Assembly: GCA_025997215.1 (NCBI GenBank)
Contig: BNUH01000003.1
Span: 57,937 to 121,936 of the forward strand
Reading direction: 5' to 3'
Length of the DNA stretch: 64,000 nt
DNA from: Clostridia bacterium
GTDB taxonomy: Bacteria; Bacillota_A; Clostridia; Christensenellales; Aristaeellaceae
Positions 52,025-63,003 of the stretch are shown one piece after another; within the stretch, counting starts at the first letter, position 1, and each line of letters opens with the position of its first letter. The position numbers and the translations under genes are program-made. The notes below the pieces were generated by a model, which saw only the letters and a program-made list of their open reading frames with translations, made no database searches and was not told the origin of the DNA.

Positions 52025-53371
52025 TTACGCGTTCCAGCTGAACGAATTGATTTGGCTGATGTCTACGTCGAAGCGATCCAGCGAATAGGTCGCGGAAATT
52101 CCGTTGTCGGTGAGCAGGAATTCCAGGACGCATCCTTCATCCAGATAGGTCAGGAGCCAGTACGCAAAATCAGCGTTATCGTCGAATGAAACCACTGTCT
52201 CTTTCCTGTCAAACCCGGTGTCGTTGCAATTACTTATCTTCAGGGTCAGCTCGGCGGCACCGGCGGCCGAGACGTTGGACTTCTGGCCGAACCAATTGAT
52301 CAGGTAGTAACCTGGATCGGTTATCTCGATAAACTTTCCTTGCGGGCCAATGCTGATATTGTCGGAAGCATTCGTCTGAACCAGCGGAACCGGGATCACA
52401 CCGCCGACGGAGCTCGTCACTGCTGAATGCGTAAGGGGCAGCGCGATATTCAGACCGCCCACAAAGAACGCCGTGCGAACACATCCGGTCGGCCCGCAAT
52501 CACCTGCCGGCCCGATGTCTCCCTGCGGGCCGCGCGGCCCGGTAGCGCCTATTGGACCTTGCTGGCCCGGCGCGCCGTCGATACCATCCATGCCTGATGG
52601 GCCCATCGGTCCAATCGGCCCCATCGGGCCTTCCGGACCCATTGGGCCTTGCGCACCATCGGCACCAGTCGGGCCTTCCGGACCTATGGGGCCTTGCGGG
52701 CCTACCGGGCCTTCCGGACCTGCGGAGCCTCCCGGGCCTTGTGGGCCTACCGGGCCAGCCGGGCCCATCGGACCCATCGGGCCTGCCGGACCCATCGGGC
52801 CCATCACGCCATCTTGTCCCGCAGGGCCCGCCGGGCCTTCCGGCCCACGGCAGCTGCAGGGGTATTCACAGCAGCGCTCACATGGACGTTCAAAGGGGCG
52901 CTCATAAGGACGTTCGTAAGGACGTTCGCATGGGTATTCACACGGACGTTCGCAGGAGCACCCGACGGGAATCTCGTATTCACATTTGTATTTGCAGGAG
53001 CTGCCGCGCGCGCTGTCGGACTGACGGCGGCATGAGTTGTCGCTGATGCGACAGCATTCGCGCTTGTCAGCGCAGCAGCATTCGCATTCGTCACCGCAGG
53101 AGTTTCGACAATCGCCGCAGCAACAGCTGCACTTCTTGACCTTGGCGGGCTTGGGCTGGGGTGCGGCGGGCTGGGGTACGGGCATCATGAACATAGGGGG
53201 AACCATTGGCGGCATAGGCGGAGGGCAGGGCGGCGGCATGGGCGGCCTGGGGCAGCATAACGCCCGCTGGCGCGACAACTCTCGCCGAATCAGCTCTTCC
53301 CACTGTGCAGTCATGTACTGCTGCTGTGAGTAAAGCGGGTAAGGCGATTGACTATAATAATAAGAATTCAT
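52025..53371 (-). CDS. Collagen-like repeat protein with BclA-type C-terminal domain
   Basis: 448 aa, no signal peptide. Residues 1-75: Tyr/Gln start then a Pro-Met-rich stretch. About 80-173: very Cys-rich ([20 protein letters not shown]) with [12 protein letters not shown] repeats. About 174-296: 40 uninterrupted Gly-X-Y triplets, mostly GPM, GPA, GPE. About 305-448: a beta-sandwich like the C1q/TNF-like head of BclA ([31 protein letters not shown]). In Bacillus and Clostridioides such proteins form exosporium filaments. The Cys-rich base could cross-link into a coat layer. GGAGAG precedes the ATG. Confidence 0.8.
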   Translation of the reverse strand: MNSYYYSQSPYPLYSQQQYMTAQWEELIRRELSRQRALCCPRPPMPPPCPPPMPPMVPPMFMMPVPQPAAPQPKPAKVKKCSCCCGDCRNSCGDECECCCADKRECCRISDNSCRRQSDSARGSSCKYKCEYEIPVGCSCERPCEYPCERPYERPYERPFERPCERCCEYPCSCRGPEGPAGPAGQDGVMGPMGPAGPMGPMGPAGPVGPQGPGGSAGPEGPVGPQGPIGPEGPTGADGAQGPMGPEGPMGPIGPMGPSGMDGIDGAPGQQGPIGATGPRGPQGDIGPAGDCGPTGCVRTAFFVGGLNIALPLTHSAVTSSVGGVIPVPLVQTNASDNISIGPQGKFIEITDPGYYLINWFGQKSNVSAAGAAELTLKISNCNDTGFDRKETVVSFDDNADFAYWLLTYLDEGCVLEFLLTDNGISATYSLDRFDVDISQINSFSWNA

Positions 53372-53396
53372 AATCGCTCTCCATATATATTCAAAT

Positions 53397-53421
53397 AGCG
53401 GCTCGGCGACCGAGCGCCGCT
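53397..53421 (-). terminator. Hairpin upstream of the first collagen-like gene
   Basis: AGCGGCTCGG and CCGAGC-GC-CGCT pair with a 2-nt bulge and a CGA loop, followed on the minus strand by ATTTGAAT. It probably ends the transcript from the gene at 53543. Confidence 0.55.
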
Positions 53422-53489
53422 ATCCCAAATCACTGATTGGATCAGACTTCGCTATCTGAGGCAGGGGGGCTTTGAGGCTGTAGAGTCCC

Positions 53490-53517
53490 CCCGCGCCGGA
53501 GATTGATCCGGCGCGGG
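53490..53517 (-). terminator. GC-rich hairpin after the 53543 gene
   Basis: CCCGCGCCGGA and TCCGGCGCGGG form a perfect 11-bp stem with a 6-nt loop 26 bp downstream of the stop codon. No U-run follows on the minus strand, so it may act with the hairpin at 53397. Confidence 0.6.
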
Positions 53518-53542
53518 ATATCTTTTGTGATGTCGTGAGGGT

Positions 53543-55231
53543 TTAGTTCTCGTCGTCGTATTCTTCGGTGTCGCCGTAGCTTGCTTCGGCGGCTCCATTC
53601 GCTTGGACGTTGTACCCGGCTGCCAGCACGCTGGGCAGGATGCTGGCTAGTAAGGACGGCAGCACTTGGCCTACGGCTTCCTCTGTTGCTGCTGAAATAG
53701 AATCCGCAGCGAGAGGTATTGGACACTGAAATTGTTGAGAGGCTTGCCCAATGATCCCACCAAGGATCGCACTAAGCTCATCCGTCTCGTCGCCATCTAG
53801 TCCATCGATACCATGCGGTGGGATGCATGAACATGGCGCAATGCGGATCGCAGCTAACAAAGCCCTGCGTGTTCCAACCCTGCGTTGGCTATCATGACTA
53901 CTTACATATCCCAAGCTGATTTTGTCGCCAGCGCTAAGGAACTTGAAACGGATGGCGTAGGTCCATGCATTATAGTTATTTGACGGGGTGCTATTGCCTC
54001 CAAAATCATGGCATGGATTAGGATCAGTGCATGTCGCTTCTCTCCAATTGAAATTATCTACGGGAGCATCAAACGCTGCATTGGCAGGATTACACCTATC
54101 GATAGTGAGCTTTGTGCCTATTGTACTTGAGGGATTTTTTGCTCTAAACGCAGCTTCGACATAGTAGCCGACGGCGTACAAACCTGACTTTGTGATCAGC
54201 AGCTCGGTCTTCCTACGATTGAACGGCGTGCTGATTCCGAGCGTGCTTGCCATCTTGATGGTCGAAACCGCGCCATATGGTTTGTTGGTAGGATTAGGAG
54301 TAGGAATAGGTTCAAGATCCAAAATCGGACCACAAGTCACGCCACCAAAGCCGAACGCCGGGCAATAATCCGGGCTGCAGTCAAGACGCGGCTTATGGCA
54401 ATGCCATTCGTCGTCGTCACGGTCTGGCCGTTGAATCCACTTATCGCAGTCACAGCAGCACGGACGGCAGTGTTCCGGATGGGTGGGCTGGGTAATGGGG
54501 GGACACGTGCATCCAGCCCAATTCGGTCTTGACACCTGGGGGCCAGCCGGAGTATAATCCTGAACAAATTCCGGAGCATACACCGGAGCATATTCCGGAG
54601 CATTTACCGGGGTATTTTCCGGGGGTTGGTTAGGCTTACACGGCGGGGGATTGTAGCCGCCGCAGTTTTGACAATTACACACACCAGGAACTCCTCTCTC
54701 ACCTTGGGGACCAGTCGGGCCAGTAGGGCCAGTAGGGCCTTGCTGTCCATTTGTACCATTTGTGCCAGCCGGGCCAGTCGGGCCGCGCTCACCGCGAGGA
54801 CCTTTGCACCCTTGTACCCACATCCATGATCCGCAAGCCTTCTGCTCCTCGGAATCCTGGACGTTATTTACCGCCACCTGCTCGGCAGGCGCGTAGGTTT
54901 GTTGTTCAACCGCGGGCTGTGCCGCAAATGCCGGGCCTGACGCGACCGGATAAGCGCTGGCCTGGATCTGCTGCGCGGACGCCGCAGGCTGGATATTCAA
55001 CGGCAGCCAGCTTAAGGGCTGTTGCTGCTGCGCGGCAGCCTGCTGGTAAGCCACGCCGCCGAACGAGTTAACCGTGTTCTGGGCAAGGGCGCTGAAACCG
55101 GAATGCGCTAAGCATCCGCCAATGCCGCCCGCGCGCGCCGCTGGCACGCTGGGGTCGATGGAGGCGCTTGTAAACGGCAGGGCATTCGAGATACCTTGGT
55201 TGAACGCCCATGAATTGATGTTTGAACTCAT
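53543..55231 (-). CDS. Collagen-like segment protein with large beta-rich C-terminal domain
   Basis: 562 aa, no signal peptide. Residues 1-135: Ala/Gln/Ser-rich. About 142-181: 13 Gly-X-Y triplets ([16 protein letters not shown]...). About 185-290: Cys/Pro-rich with [15 protein letters not shown] repeats and CCCDCDKW. About 310-450: a beta-rich domain ([40 protein letters not shown]) like the head domains of trimeric collagen-like proteins. Acidic tail ([10 protein letters not shown]). Adjacent to the other collagen-like gene and probably part of the same surface structure. AAGGAG ribosome site. Confidence 0.72.
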   Translation of the reverse strand: MSSNINSWAFNQGISNALPFTSASIDPSVPAARAGGIGGCLAHSGFSALAQNTVNSFGGVAYQQAAAQQQQPLSWLPLNIQPAASAQQIQASAYPVASGPAFAAQPAVEQQTYAPAEQVAVNNVQDSEEQKACGSWMWVQGCKGPRGERGPTGPAGTNGTNGQQGPTGPTGPTGPQGERGVPGVCNCQNCGGYNPPPCKPNQPPENTPVNAPEYAPVYAPEFVQDYTPAGPQVSRPNWAGCTCPPITQPTHPEHCRPCCCDCDKWIQRPDRDDDEWHCHKPRLDCSPDYCPAFGFGGVTCGPILDLEPIPTPNPTNKPYGAVSTIKMASTLGISTPFNRRKTELLITKSGLYAVGYYVEAAFRAKNPSSTIGTKLTIDRCNPANAAFDAPVDNFNWREATCTDPNPCHDFGGNSTPSNNYNAWTYAIRFKFLSAGDKISLGYVSSHDSQRRVGTRRALLAAIRIAPCSCIPPHGIDGLDGDETDELSAILGGIIGQASQQFQCPIPLAADSISAATEEAVGQVLPSLLASILPSVLAAGYNVQANGAAEASYGDTEEYDDEN

Positions 55232-55404
55232 CTTAAGTCTCCTTATCTAGGAATCAGCGGGTATTACCCGCAAATCACTATCCGGTACACACACAACATA
55301 TGCGTTGAAGGAAGGATAGGTTCTGGTGAAAAGTGGATTTTTATAGTTTTTATTGGTATGTGAGTAAAATAATAGCGGGGGCTGGATACAGCCGCCGCTT
55401 GCCC

Positions 55405-55986
55405 GGGTCGCCTGCGGGCGGGATTGCCCTCACTGCGGTGAGGGTTGGTTACTTTTCCCGTCCGTGGGAAAAGTAACCAAAAGGACGGCCAAAGAGGGAG
55501 GGCACTGTGCCCTCCCTCTCTGGACTCTCCCTCCTCAATGTTGCACCTGCTGTAAGAGGCCAAACATGCGCCATCCAGAGTAGCACAGTATTGCAGGATT
55601 TTGTCATCATAATGTTTACATGAAATCCTAGATGCTCTAAAGTTGGTGGCGTGAGGCTGTTATGATTACGTATTGTTTACGTACGTGCTTAGATGAACCG
55701 GAGTTAGTAGTTGGCTAATATTTTGATTAACATTATGATAATGGCCAGCCCCGCCAATGCGACTACCTCGCCGCGAAGCCACAAGAACCCTGCAAAACTG
55801 TGCCTGTAAATCAATCGGAATGTAAGCCATAGACCAAGCAGCCGCAGCGACATTGAGGAGGGTGGGTCCAGGGAGGGAGGGCACAGTGCCCTCCCTTCCT
55901 GGCCGTCCTTTTGGTTACTTTTCCCACGGACGGGAAAAGTAACAAGTCCCCAACCGCAGTTGGGGCAATCCGCCCGCAGGCGGCGA
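55405..55986. repeat. Inverted pair of about 120-bp palindromic elements
   Basis: The left copy (55405-55522) and right copy (55867-55986, inverted) enclose about 345 bp without a gene. Each copy has three palindromes: CCCTCAC/GTGAGGG in the left copy, changed to CCCCAAC/GTTGGGG in the right; GTTACTTTTCCC/GGGAAAAGTAAC; and GAGGGAGGGCAC/GTGCCCTCCCTC. The first changes on both strands together and keeps pairing. The whole 55232-55995 stretch contains no recognisable coding sequence. Confidence 0.8.
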
Positions 55987-55995
55987 GCATTCTTG

Positions 55996-57372
55996 CTAAA
56001 TCGTCAACTTAGCCCGCGCGTTTGCGATTGCTGTCGATACCGCCTCCGGCGCGGGACCGCCAGGCAAGTTCCTACGTTCCACGCAGGTCTGCATCGACAG
56101 CGCCTTGAAAACGTCCTCGTCGAATAATGACGAATACGCGCGCAATTCATCCAGTGTCAGATCCAGTATGCCGCACTCCCGCTTGACGCAGTCCTTGACG
56201 ATCCGCCCGACGATCTCATGCGCCTCGCGGAACGCCACGCCCTTCTCTACCAGATAATCCGCCGCGTCCGTCGCGTTCGTGAACCCTTCGGAAGCCCGGC
56301 GCGCCATCCGCTGGGTATGCCACGTTGCTGTCGCGATCATCCGCTCTAAGATTCGCGCGCAGCTTTCCAGCGTGTCCAGCGCGTCAAATAGCGGCTCCTT
56401 ATCCTCCTGCATATCGCTGTTGTAGGCTAGCGGCAAACCCTTCATGGCGGCCAGCAGCGAGAACAGATCGCCGTATACGCGCCCCGTCTTGCCGCGAACC
56501 AGCTCCGCCGCCTCGGGATTTTTCTTTTGAGGCATAATGCTCGAACCCGCCGCGAACGCATCCGACAGCGTCAAATATCGAAACTCCAGCGACGACCACA
56601 GCGCCAATTCTTCGCAAAACCTCGACAGGTGCATCATACACACCGCACAGGCGTACATCGTGTCCAGCACATAATCCCTATCCGACACGGCGTCCATGCT
56701 GTTCTCGCTGATCCTGCTGAACCCCAGCAGCTCGGCGACCCGCTGTCGATCCAGCGGGTATGTTGTCCCGGCCAGCGCGCCGCTGCCCAGCGGCATTACA
56801 TCCGCCGCCGCCCGTGCGTGCCCGAATCGCTCAATGTCGCGCAGCAGCATCTGCACGTACGCCATTACGTGGTGCGCCAGCGTTACGGGCTGCGCGCGCT
56901 GCAGGTGCGTGTATCCGGAGATTATCGAATTCAGGTGCGCGTCCGCAATAGACAGCAGCGTCGTTGTTAACTCATTCAAACGTATAACTATATTGGCGCA
57001 CGCGTCCTTGACGTACATGCGCGTGTCCAGCGCAACCTGATCGTTCCTGCTCCGTCCGGTATGCAGACGCTTGCCCGCTTCACCAATGCGCTCGGTCAAT
57101 AACGTTTCTACATTCATATGAATGTCTTCGGCATCCACACGCCAGACGATCCGTCCCGCGTCCGCGTCAGCCAGTATCCCATTTAACCCATCGACAATGG
57201 CGCGCGCGTCTCCGCTGGATATGATCCCCTGTTCCCCCAGCATCGTCGCGTGCGCTATCGAGCCCAGGATATCCTGTCTGTACAACCGTTGGTCGAATCG
57301 AATGGACGCGTGGAATTCATCCATCAGCGCGTCGGTGTTCTCCTCGAACCTGCCGCCCCAAAGTTTCGTCAT
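55996..57372 (-). CDS. argH: Argininosuccinate lyase
   Basis: 458 aa. Splits argininosuccinate into arginine and fumarate, the last step of arginine synthesis. The fumarase/aspartase superfamily signature [20 protein letters not shown] holds the catalytic serine; [17 protein letters not shown] and [16 protein letters not shown] are also in place. Start [20 protein letters not shown] is canonical. The ATG overlaps the argG stop by 4 bp, giving coupled translation. Confidence 0.97.
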   Translation of the reverse strand: MTKLWGGRFEENTDALMDEFHASIRFDQRLYRQDILGSIAHATMLGEQGIISSGDARAIVDGLNGILADADAGRIVWRVDAEDIHMNVETLLTERIGEAGKRLHTGRSRNDQVALDTRMYVKDACANIVIRLNELTTTLLSIADAHLNSIISGYTHLQRAQPVTLAHHVMAYVQMLLRDIERFGHARAAADVMPLGSGALAGTTYPLDRQRVAELLGFSRISENSMDAVSDRDYVLDTMYACAVCMMHLSRFCEELALWSSLEFRYLTLSDAFAAGSSIMPQKKNPEAAELVRGKTGRVYGDLFSLLAAMKGLPLAYNSDMQEDKEPLFDALDTLESCARILERMIATATWHTQRMARRASEGFTNATDAADYLVEKGVAFREAHEIVGRIVKDCVKRECGILDLTLDELRAYSSLFDEDVFKALSMQTCVERRNLPGGPAPEAVSTAIANARAKLTI

Positions 57373-58583
57373 TTTTCCCCCGTACGCTGCTTCATCATCG
57401 CCGCAACCTTCAGCGGCAGGCCAAACAGGTTGATGAATCCTTCGCTGTCCTTGTGATTATACAGCTCTTTGCTGTCACCGAACGTGGCGATGGCCTCGCT
57501 GTACAGCGAGTACGGCGACTGCACGCCAGCCGGGATTATGTTACCCTTGTATAACTTTAACCTGACGTCGCCTGTCACCGTTTTCTGTGTGACATCCACA
57601 AAGGCATCCATCGCCTCGCGCAGCGGGGTGTACCAGTTGCCGTCGTACACCAATTCAGCGTAGCGTAATGCCAACTGTTCCTTGTAATGGGCCGTCGCAC
57701 GATCCAGCGTGATGGATTCCAGCTCGCGATGCGCCTCGTATAGCAGCGTACCGCCGGGGGTTTCATATACTCCGCGGGATTTTATACCAACCAAACGATT
57801 CTCCACCAAGTCGGCAACGCCCACGCCGTGCTTGGCGCCGATCTCGTTCAGTTTCTCCACTAAGCCTATAGGATTCAACCGTTCGCCGTTAACCTGAATG
57901 GGTATCCCTTTTTCGAATGAGATGGTAAGAATCTCCGGTTCATCCGGCGTTTTATCCAGTGGATTGTCAATCATTAACAAATCTTCAGGCGGTTCGTTCC
58001 ACGGATTCTCCAAATCGGCGCCCTCGTGGCTCAAATGCCACAGGTTGCGATCCATCGAGTATGGGCGATCCTTCTTGACGGGCACGTCGATGCCGCGCGC
58101 GTGGGCGTAGTCGATCTCCTCCTCGCGGGTCTTGATGTCCCAAATGCGCCACGGCGCTATGATCTCCATGAACGGCGCGAACGCCTTCACCGTCAGCTCG
58201 AACCGCACCTGGTCGTTGCCCTTGCCCGTCGCGCCGTGGCAGATCGCGTCGCAGCCCTCTCGCAGCGCTATCTCGACCAGCCGCTTCGCGATCAGCGGCC
58301 TGGCGAAACTCGTGCCCAGCAGGTACTTGCCCTCATACACCGCGCCCGCCTTCAGCGTGGGGTATATGAAGTCCGTCACAAATTCCTCGCGCAAATCCTC
58401 GATGAATAGCGCGCTCGCGCCGGTGCGCTTCGCCTTCTCGTGCAGCGGCGAAAGCTCCTCGCCCTGCCCTACGTCAGCCGCCATGCACACCACGTCGCAG
58501 TCGTAATTCTCCTTAAGCCAGGGTATGATGATAGAGGTATCCAGGCCGCCTGAATACGCCAGCAGAATCTTGCGTTTTGGCAT
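57369..58583 (-). CDS. argG: Argininosuccinate synthase
   Basis: 404 aa. Joins citrulline and aspartate using ATP. The PP-motif [20 protein letters not shown] is at the N-terminus, [14 protein letters not shown] and [20 protein letters not shown] follow. Normal length. Good AGGAGG before the ATG. Operon with argH, with a promoter and an ARG-box-like site upstream. Confidence 0.97.
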   Translation of the reverse strand: MPKRKILLAYSGGLDTSIIIPWLKENYDCDVVCMAADVGQGEELSPLHEKAKRTGASALFIEDLREEFVTDFIYPTLKAGAVYEGKYLLGTSFARPLIAKRLVEIALREGCDAICHGATGKGNDQVRFELTVKAFAPFMEIIAPWRIWDIKTREEEIDYAHARGIDVPVKKDRPYSMDRNLWHLSHEGADLENPWNEPPEDLLMIDNPLDKTPDEPEILTISFEKGIPIQVNGERLNPIGLVEKLNEIGAKHGVGVADLVENRLVGIKSRGVYETPGGTLLYEAHRELESITLDRATAHYKEQLALRYAELVYDGNWYTPLREAMDAFVDVTQKTVTGDVRLKLYKGNIIPAGVQSPYSLYSEAIATFGDSKELYNHKDSEGFINLFGLPLKVAAMMKQRTGEK

Positions 58584-58597
58584 AATTGTGCCTCCTT

Positions 58598-58615
58598 AAT
58601 GAATGTTTATGCAAT
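58598..58615 (-). promoter_or_regulatory. Candidate ARG box (ArgR operator) in the argGH leader
   Basis: On the minus strand ATTGCATAAACATTCATT fits the ArgR consensus TNTGNATWWWWATNCANA at all but three positions, with the core TTGCAT-AAAC-ATTCA. It lies between the promoter and the argG ribosome site, where ArgR with arginine could repress. Confidence 0.5.
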
Positions 58616-58626
58616 ACGACGGGAAC

Positions 58627-58655
58627 ATTATAACATAGACAGGGCAAATGCGCAA
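58627..58655 (-). promoter_or_regulatory. Promoter of argGH
   Basis: Minus strand TTGCGC (58655-58650), 17 bp, TATAAT (58632-58627). Confidence 0.65.
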
Positions 58656-58658
58656 GCG

Positions 58659-59516
58659 CTAATGAATATTATTCGTTTCCAATGTAACGTAACTCTCCAG
58701 CGCCTCCTGCCATGTCGGGAGCAGTTCAAAGCCCGCCTGTGTCAGCGACTTCTTCGATAGCCTTGAATTCATCGGACGCGCAGCAGCCGTCGGGTACTCA
58801 ATGCTGGGGATTCCCTCGACCCGGCAACGCAGCCCATCCAGCCGCATGATGGCTTGCGCGAATTCAAACCACGAGCAAAAACCCTCGTTCGTCGCGTGAT
58901 AGACGCCGAATCGATCCGTCTGCACCATGCGGCACAGCAGCCGCGCCAGATCCGCCGTGTACGTCGGCGAGCTGATCTGGTCGTTGACCACTCGCACTTG
59001 ATCGCGTTCGCCGCCCAGCCGCAGCATTGTCTTGACGAAGTTGCCGCCGTTCGCGCCAAATACCCACGATGTGCGCACTATGAACCAACGTTCAAGCAGC
59101 CGTTGAACCTCATCCTCGCCCATCGATTTGGTCAGTCCATAATAATTGATAGGTTTTTTTGTCGAATCCGTTTCCCACTCCGTTTCGCCAGTGCCGTCGA
59201 ACACATAATCCGTACTGATGTAGACCAGCTTCGCGCCGACATCCGCGCACGCCTTCGCGATGTGCGCCGTACCGTCCACGTTCACGGCCTTGCACAACTC
59301 ACGGTTGGATTCGGCCTTGTCCACCGCCGTGTACGCCGCGCAATGGATCACCGCGCTGGGCTGCATCGCCTCAACCGTCTGACGCGTTTGGCGTTCATTA
59401 GTCAGGTCGAAGTCCGTCACATCCACGCCGCGATTCTCAATGCCCAGCGCGTCGAGTTCGCGGCACACGTCGAATCCCAGCTGGCCTTTTACCCCGGTGA
59501 CTAGGATACCGCGCAT
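58659..59516 (-). CDS. rfbD: dTDP-4-dehydrorhamnose reductase
   Basis: About 285 aa, short-chain reductase that makes dTDP-L-rhamnose for surface glycans. MRGILVTGVKGQLGFDVCRE holds the NAD(P)-binding GxxGQLG, with VIHCAAYTAVDKAE, VYISTDYVFDG and the catalytic YYGLTKSMGE (YxxxK). ATG 59516 has GGAAGG at 7 nt; an open frame continues upstream into the neighbouring gene but is not homologous. rfbA-C are not in the window. Confidence 0.9.
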   Translation of the reverse strand: MRGILVTGVKGQLGFDVCRELDALGIENRGVDVTDFDLTNERQTRQTVEAMQPSAVIHCAAYTAVDKAESNRELCKAVNVDGTAHIAKACADVGAKLVYISTDYVFDGTGETEWETDSTKKPINYYGLTKSMGEDEVQRLLERWFIVRTSWVFGANGGNFVKTMLRLGGERDQVRVVNDQISSPTYTADLARLLCRMVQTDRFGVYHATNEGFCSWFEFAQAIMRLDGLRCRVEGIPSIEYPTAAARPMNSRLSKKSLTQAGFELLPTWQEALESYVTLETNNIH

Positions 59517-59547
59517 CGATAGACCTTCCTTCATAGCTGATATGGAA

Positions 59548-60759
59548 TCAATACTCGTCCGACAGCAGGAAGTCCGCAACGTGCATGGACTTAATGCCCT
59601 CATGGTTGCCGCCCGCAAACTCATCAGTGCGCAGAACGTATTTGGGATAATTATCACGCACGTTCAGAAGCCTGTCATACTCGCGCTGTTCGGTTTTGTC
59701 GGATTTTATCTCCTGCGTAACTTGAACATACAGCTTATCGCCGCCGCGTGTGGCAACAAAGTCAATCTCGCCATCGGCGAGCTGGCCGATATATACCTCA
59801 TAACCACGGCGCAGAAGCTCCAAATATACCACGTTTTCAAGCATAGCCGCCACGCTGTCAGGCGTGTATCCCAATACGCTGTAACGCATGGCTGGGTCTG
59901 CCACATAGAATTTCTCCTGCGTTTTTAGAATCTCCTTGCCCTGTAAATCGTAGCGGGAACAACGGTGCAGGATAAACGCGCTTTCCAGCTGGCTCAAATA
60001 GTTATAAACCGTTTCGTTGTCGATAGTGCGCCGTTCGCTTTTGAGATACTTGGAAATGGATGCCGCCGAAAATGTCCGCCCAATATTGTCAAAGGCAAAC
60101 TTCACAATCCGCTCCAGCTGGTCTACCTTGCGTATTTGATTGCGCTTGACTATATCCGTGAAGATGGTGGAATTGTAAATGTCGCGGACAATCGCATAGG
60201 CTTCATCCTGCGTGTACGTCTGCAAGTGGACGGCGGGAAACCCGCCGAACCGCAAGTAGCGGGCAAATTCGGTATGCACATTGTCGATTGTACCGTATTC
60301 CTTGCGAAAGGTCAGATATTCGGAAAAAGACAGCGGAAACACGCGGAATTGGATGTACCGCCCCGTGAGGTATGTCGAAATCTCGCTGGACATCATGCGG
60401 GAGTTTGAACCCGTCACATATATGTCAACATCAAAATCGGTCATGAAGGAATTGACTGCCTTTTCCCAATCCTTCACCTCTTGAATCTCATCAAAGAACA
60501 GATAGGTTTTGATACTTCTGGATAGCTTAACTTTAACCTCATCATAGAGCCGCTTCGCCGTCTTGAGTTCATCCAGCGCGAGCGAATCAAAGCTGTAAAC
60601 GAGAATCCTGTCGTCGGCAGCGCCGCGTTTGCGCAGCTGCTCCTCTACCATCTTTAGAATAGTGGATTTGCCGGAACGCCGAACGCCGGATAATATCTTT
60701 ACAAATGGCGTATCCACATACGCCATAATTTTCTCCACATACTGGGGCCGCAGAATCAT
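59548..60759 (-). CDS. AAA-family ATPase with DUF4143 domain
   Basis: About 403 aa. N-terminal ATPase with Walker A KILSGVRRSGKSTILKMVEE, Walker B TYLFFDEIQEVKDWEKAVNS, and sensor VTGSNSRMMS. The C-terminal DUF4143 region ends in a PD-(D/E)XK-like core (GEIDFVATRGGDKLYVQVTQ). These proteins are common in anaerobes and often described as archaeal-type ATPases; role uncertain, possibly DNA or defence related. ATG 60759 has AGGTGA. Confidence 0.87.
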   Translation of the reverse strand: MILRPQYVEKIMAYVDTPFVKILSGVRRSGKSTILKMVEEQLRKRGAADDRILVYSFDSLALDELKTAKRLYDEVKVKLSRSIKTYLFFDEIQEVKDWEKAVNSFMTDFDVDIYVTGSNSRMMSSEISTYLTGRYIQFRVFPLSFSEYLTFRKEYGTIDNVHTEFARYLRFGGFPAVHLQTYTQDEAYAIVRDIYNSTIFTDIVKRNQIRKVDQLERIVKFAFDNIGRTFSAASISKYLKSERRTIDNETVYNYLSQLESAFILHRCSRYDLQGKEILKTQEKFYVADPAMRYSVLGYTPDSVAAMLENVVYLELLRRGYEVYIGQLADGEIDFVATRGGDKLYVQVTQEIKSDKTEQREYDRLLNVRDNYPKYVLRTDEFAGGNHEGIKSMHVADFLLSDEY

Positions 60760-60781
60760 CTCGATCACCTGCCTTGGTGGT

Positions 60782-60813
60782 AAAACCCGCAAAGCCTCAC
60801 GCCATGCGGGTTT
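60782..60813 (-). terminator. Terminator after tRNA-Thr
   Basis: AAACCCGCA and TGCGGGTTT form a 9-bp stem with a 13-nt loop and a U-run on the minus strand, 5 nt after the tRNA end. Confidence 0.75.
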
Positions 60814-60817
60814 CAGA

Positions 60818-60893
<76 letters not shown>

Positions 60894-61017
60894 ATATTCA
60901 GTTTTCCTGAACCTTCCCGAACCTAGATGAAACAGGGGGCGGATTGTCAACGGACATATTATATGCCAGCTCGGTTGAAAAATCAATAGACAATCCGCCC
61001 CTGCCCGAAATTTTACG

Positions 61018-62970
61018 TTAAGATGCTAATAAGGGCATATACACCCCGCCTTGCACGCTGCGCGCGATGAAGTAGACATACTTGCCCGTAACGGTGTCAT
61101 ACCAATCGCTGAACGCCACGCGGCTGGAGGATTCGCGCAGGTACTTGGCGACGGGCGCGACCAGCCGCGCAAACGTCTCCGGATCCTGCGTCATAGCCGC
61201 CGTCCAAAGAATCCAGTCGGATTTTGTATAATCCGCCCGTGAATCCAACGGCAAGCCGTACTGGTTGATGCGAGACAGGTAGCTGGCCAGTTCAGTTTCG
61301 TAGAATGAATTCTCCAGTAAACCCAGGTGCAATATCTTATCCCACGCGAGGTTGTACTTCATGCTCCAGCCTTGGCCGTCGAACGTTAGCGATGTGCCGT
61401 CTGCGCCGGGCTTTTGCGCGCGGGCAAGCCAGCTTTGGGCCATGCGATCGGCCTCGGCGCGGAACTTCGCGGCGTCAGGATCGCCCCAGTGCGCCAGCAT
61501 GAGCGCGTAACATGCCACTCCCACCAGCGCCTTCGCCGATAGGTTCACATTGCGCGCCAGATGCCCCGCGAAGTCGTCCGTGCACAGCTGATCGCCGGGA
61601 TCCTCGCCATACTTCAGCAGGTATTGCACCCACTGCGCCAGCACCGCCTTGTCGGCGTCGGCCATGGCCCAGTTGCCGTCCATGGACGCTGCGGCGCAGA
61701 GCATGACCAGCATGTTGCCGCACTCCTCCACGGGCATCTGCTTGCGCAGTTCGTAGCAGTCGGACTGCGCCGAGCGCATGTAATACTGCGGGTGCAGGTC
61801 GCTCGGCAGCCCGTCGATCTTGAATGCCTCGGGCACCTTCGCGCCGTACACCTGGCCCGTCACTTGCGGATATTGGCCCACATCGTGCGGCGCGAAGTCA
61901 TACGCCCATACGGGCATCTGGGCGAACCGCATTACGGGCCGGCACATAGCGCGTACTAGTTCAGGATTATACTTAAGGAATAACGGTGTTGAAGGATAAC
62001 TGACATCCACCGTACCTATGCAGCCGTTAGAATCATTCTCTTTGGATAATAATACCATCCGGCCCTGTTCATCCGCGATGAGCTTGTGCGCGGCTATGCA
62101 CTGGCGGTACGCGGCGGCGCAGATCACCGCGTAGTCATCGCCGCCTCGGGCCGTGGCTTCCTTAATTATCTGTTCATCCAGAGCGGCGCAGCGGGACAGC
62201 AGGAGGTCGTGGCTTTGTGCCGTTTCCAGCAGCGCCTCGACGAATGTCAAACCATTGCGAGCGTACCAGGCTTTCGTCGGCGTGCCAAAATAGTTGATGG
62301 ATGCGACATCATCATATCCTAGCAATAATGATATAGATGTTGATTCGCCGGGCTTAACGGCGTTTGTGGATTTGGCGGCCAGGCATTCAGTCGTTGCGCA
62401 CAATTCGACATTGCCCGCCAGATACAGAAAACCCCAGTCGATCGTGATATGGTCGGCGGCGTGGCACAGCAGCTTCTGCTGACGCTGGCCGACGCTGACG
62501 ATGGTTAGCTCGTTATATTCAAACCGATCGCGTACCAGCCTAGGCGCGGTCTCGCCGTCGTAACACAGTTCGTCATAGGCCTCAAAGCGCAGCTCGGTTT
62601 GATGAACATCATTATCCGTCGACATAATAGTTACGTCGATCAGCGTAATGGGCGTCGACATTCGATCCGGATCATCCAACAGTAATGGCGTAGTAAACGT
62701 TATGGTCAGCCGAATTCCCGCGGCTTCAAACACGCCGCGCGTGGATGTTGGCGTTACATCCAAAGCGGCCGTATCCATGGCCTCGCCTTTACCCAGGCCC
62801 AGGAATCGCCATGATGTGCCGTCGATCGACAAAGACCCGCGCAGGCGTTTGCGCGCTCCGGCCCAGTGGGTTGTGTCGGCATTGGTGAGCTTATCCGCCG
62901 CGCTCCAGATCGAGAAGTATGGATCGCAGGTAACCAGCGGCAGCGCGGGCAGTCGGGTAATGTGTGACAT
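61018..62970 (-). CDS. Glutaminase-like DUF4965/DUF5127/DUF1793 protein
   Basis: 650 aa, no signal peptide. The order of N-terminal DUF5127/DUF4965 (LPLVTCDPYFSIWSAADKLT, THWAG) and the C-terminal alpha-toroid DUF1793 (MLCAAASMDGNWAMADADKA, WSMKYNLAWDKILHLGL) matches GtaA-like proteins first described as fungal glutaminases. In gut anaerobes these often sit among glycoside hydrolases, and the true substrate may be a glycan. GGAGGA before the ATG. A second, inverted copy of its first 15 codons and promoter occurs at 63868-64000. Confidence 0.82.
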   Translation of the reverse strand: MSHITRLPALPLVTCDPYFSIWSAADKLTNADTTHWAGARKRLRGSLSIDGTSWRFLGLGKGEAMDTAALDVTPTSTRGVFEAAGIRLTITFTTPLLLDDPDRMSTPITLIDVTIMSTDNDVHQTELRFEAYDELCYDGETAPRLVRDRFEYNELTIVSVGQRQQKLLCHAADHITIDWGFLYLAGNVELCATTECLAAKSTNAVKPGESTSISLLLGYDDVASINYFGTPTKAWYARNGLTFVEALLETAQSHDLLLSRCAALDEQIIKEATARGGDDYAVICAAAYRQCIAAHKLIADEQGRMVLLSKENDSNGCIGTVDVSYPSTPLFLKYNPELVRAMCRPVMRFAQMPVWAYDFAPHDVGQYPQVTGQVYGAKVPEAFKIDGLPSDLHPQYYMRSAQSDCYELRKQMPVEECGNMLVMLCAAASMDGNWAMADADKAVLAQWVQYLLKYGEDPGDQLCTDDFAGHLARNVNLSAKALVGVACYALMLAHWGDPDAAKFRAEADRMAQSWLARAQKPGADGTSLTFDGQGWSMKYNLAWDKILHLGLLENSFYETELASYLSRINQYGLPLDSRADYTKSDWILWTAAMTQDPETFARLVAPVAKYLRESSSRVAFSDWYDTVTGKYVYFIARSVQGGVYMPLLAS

Positions 62971-63003
62971 ATTATTCCTCCATACGAATAGGTTTTTCCA
63001 GGC

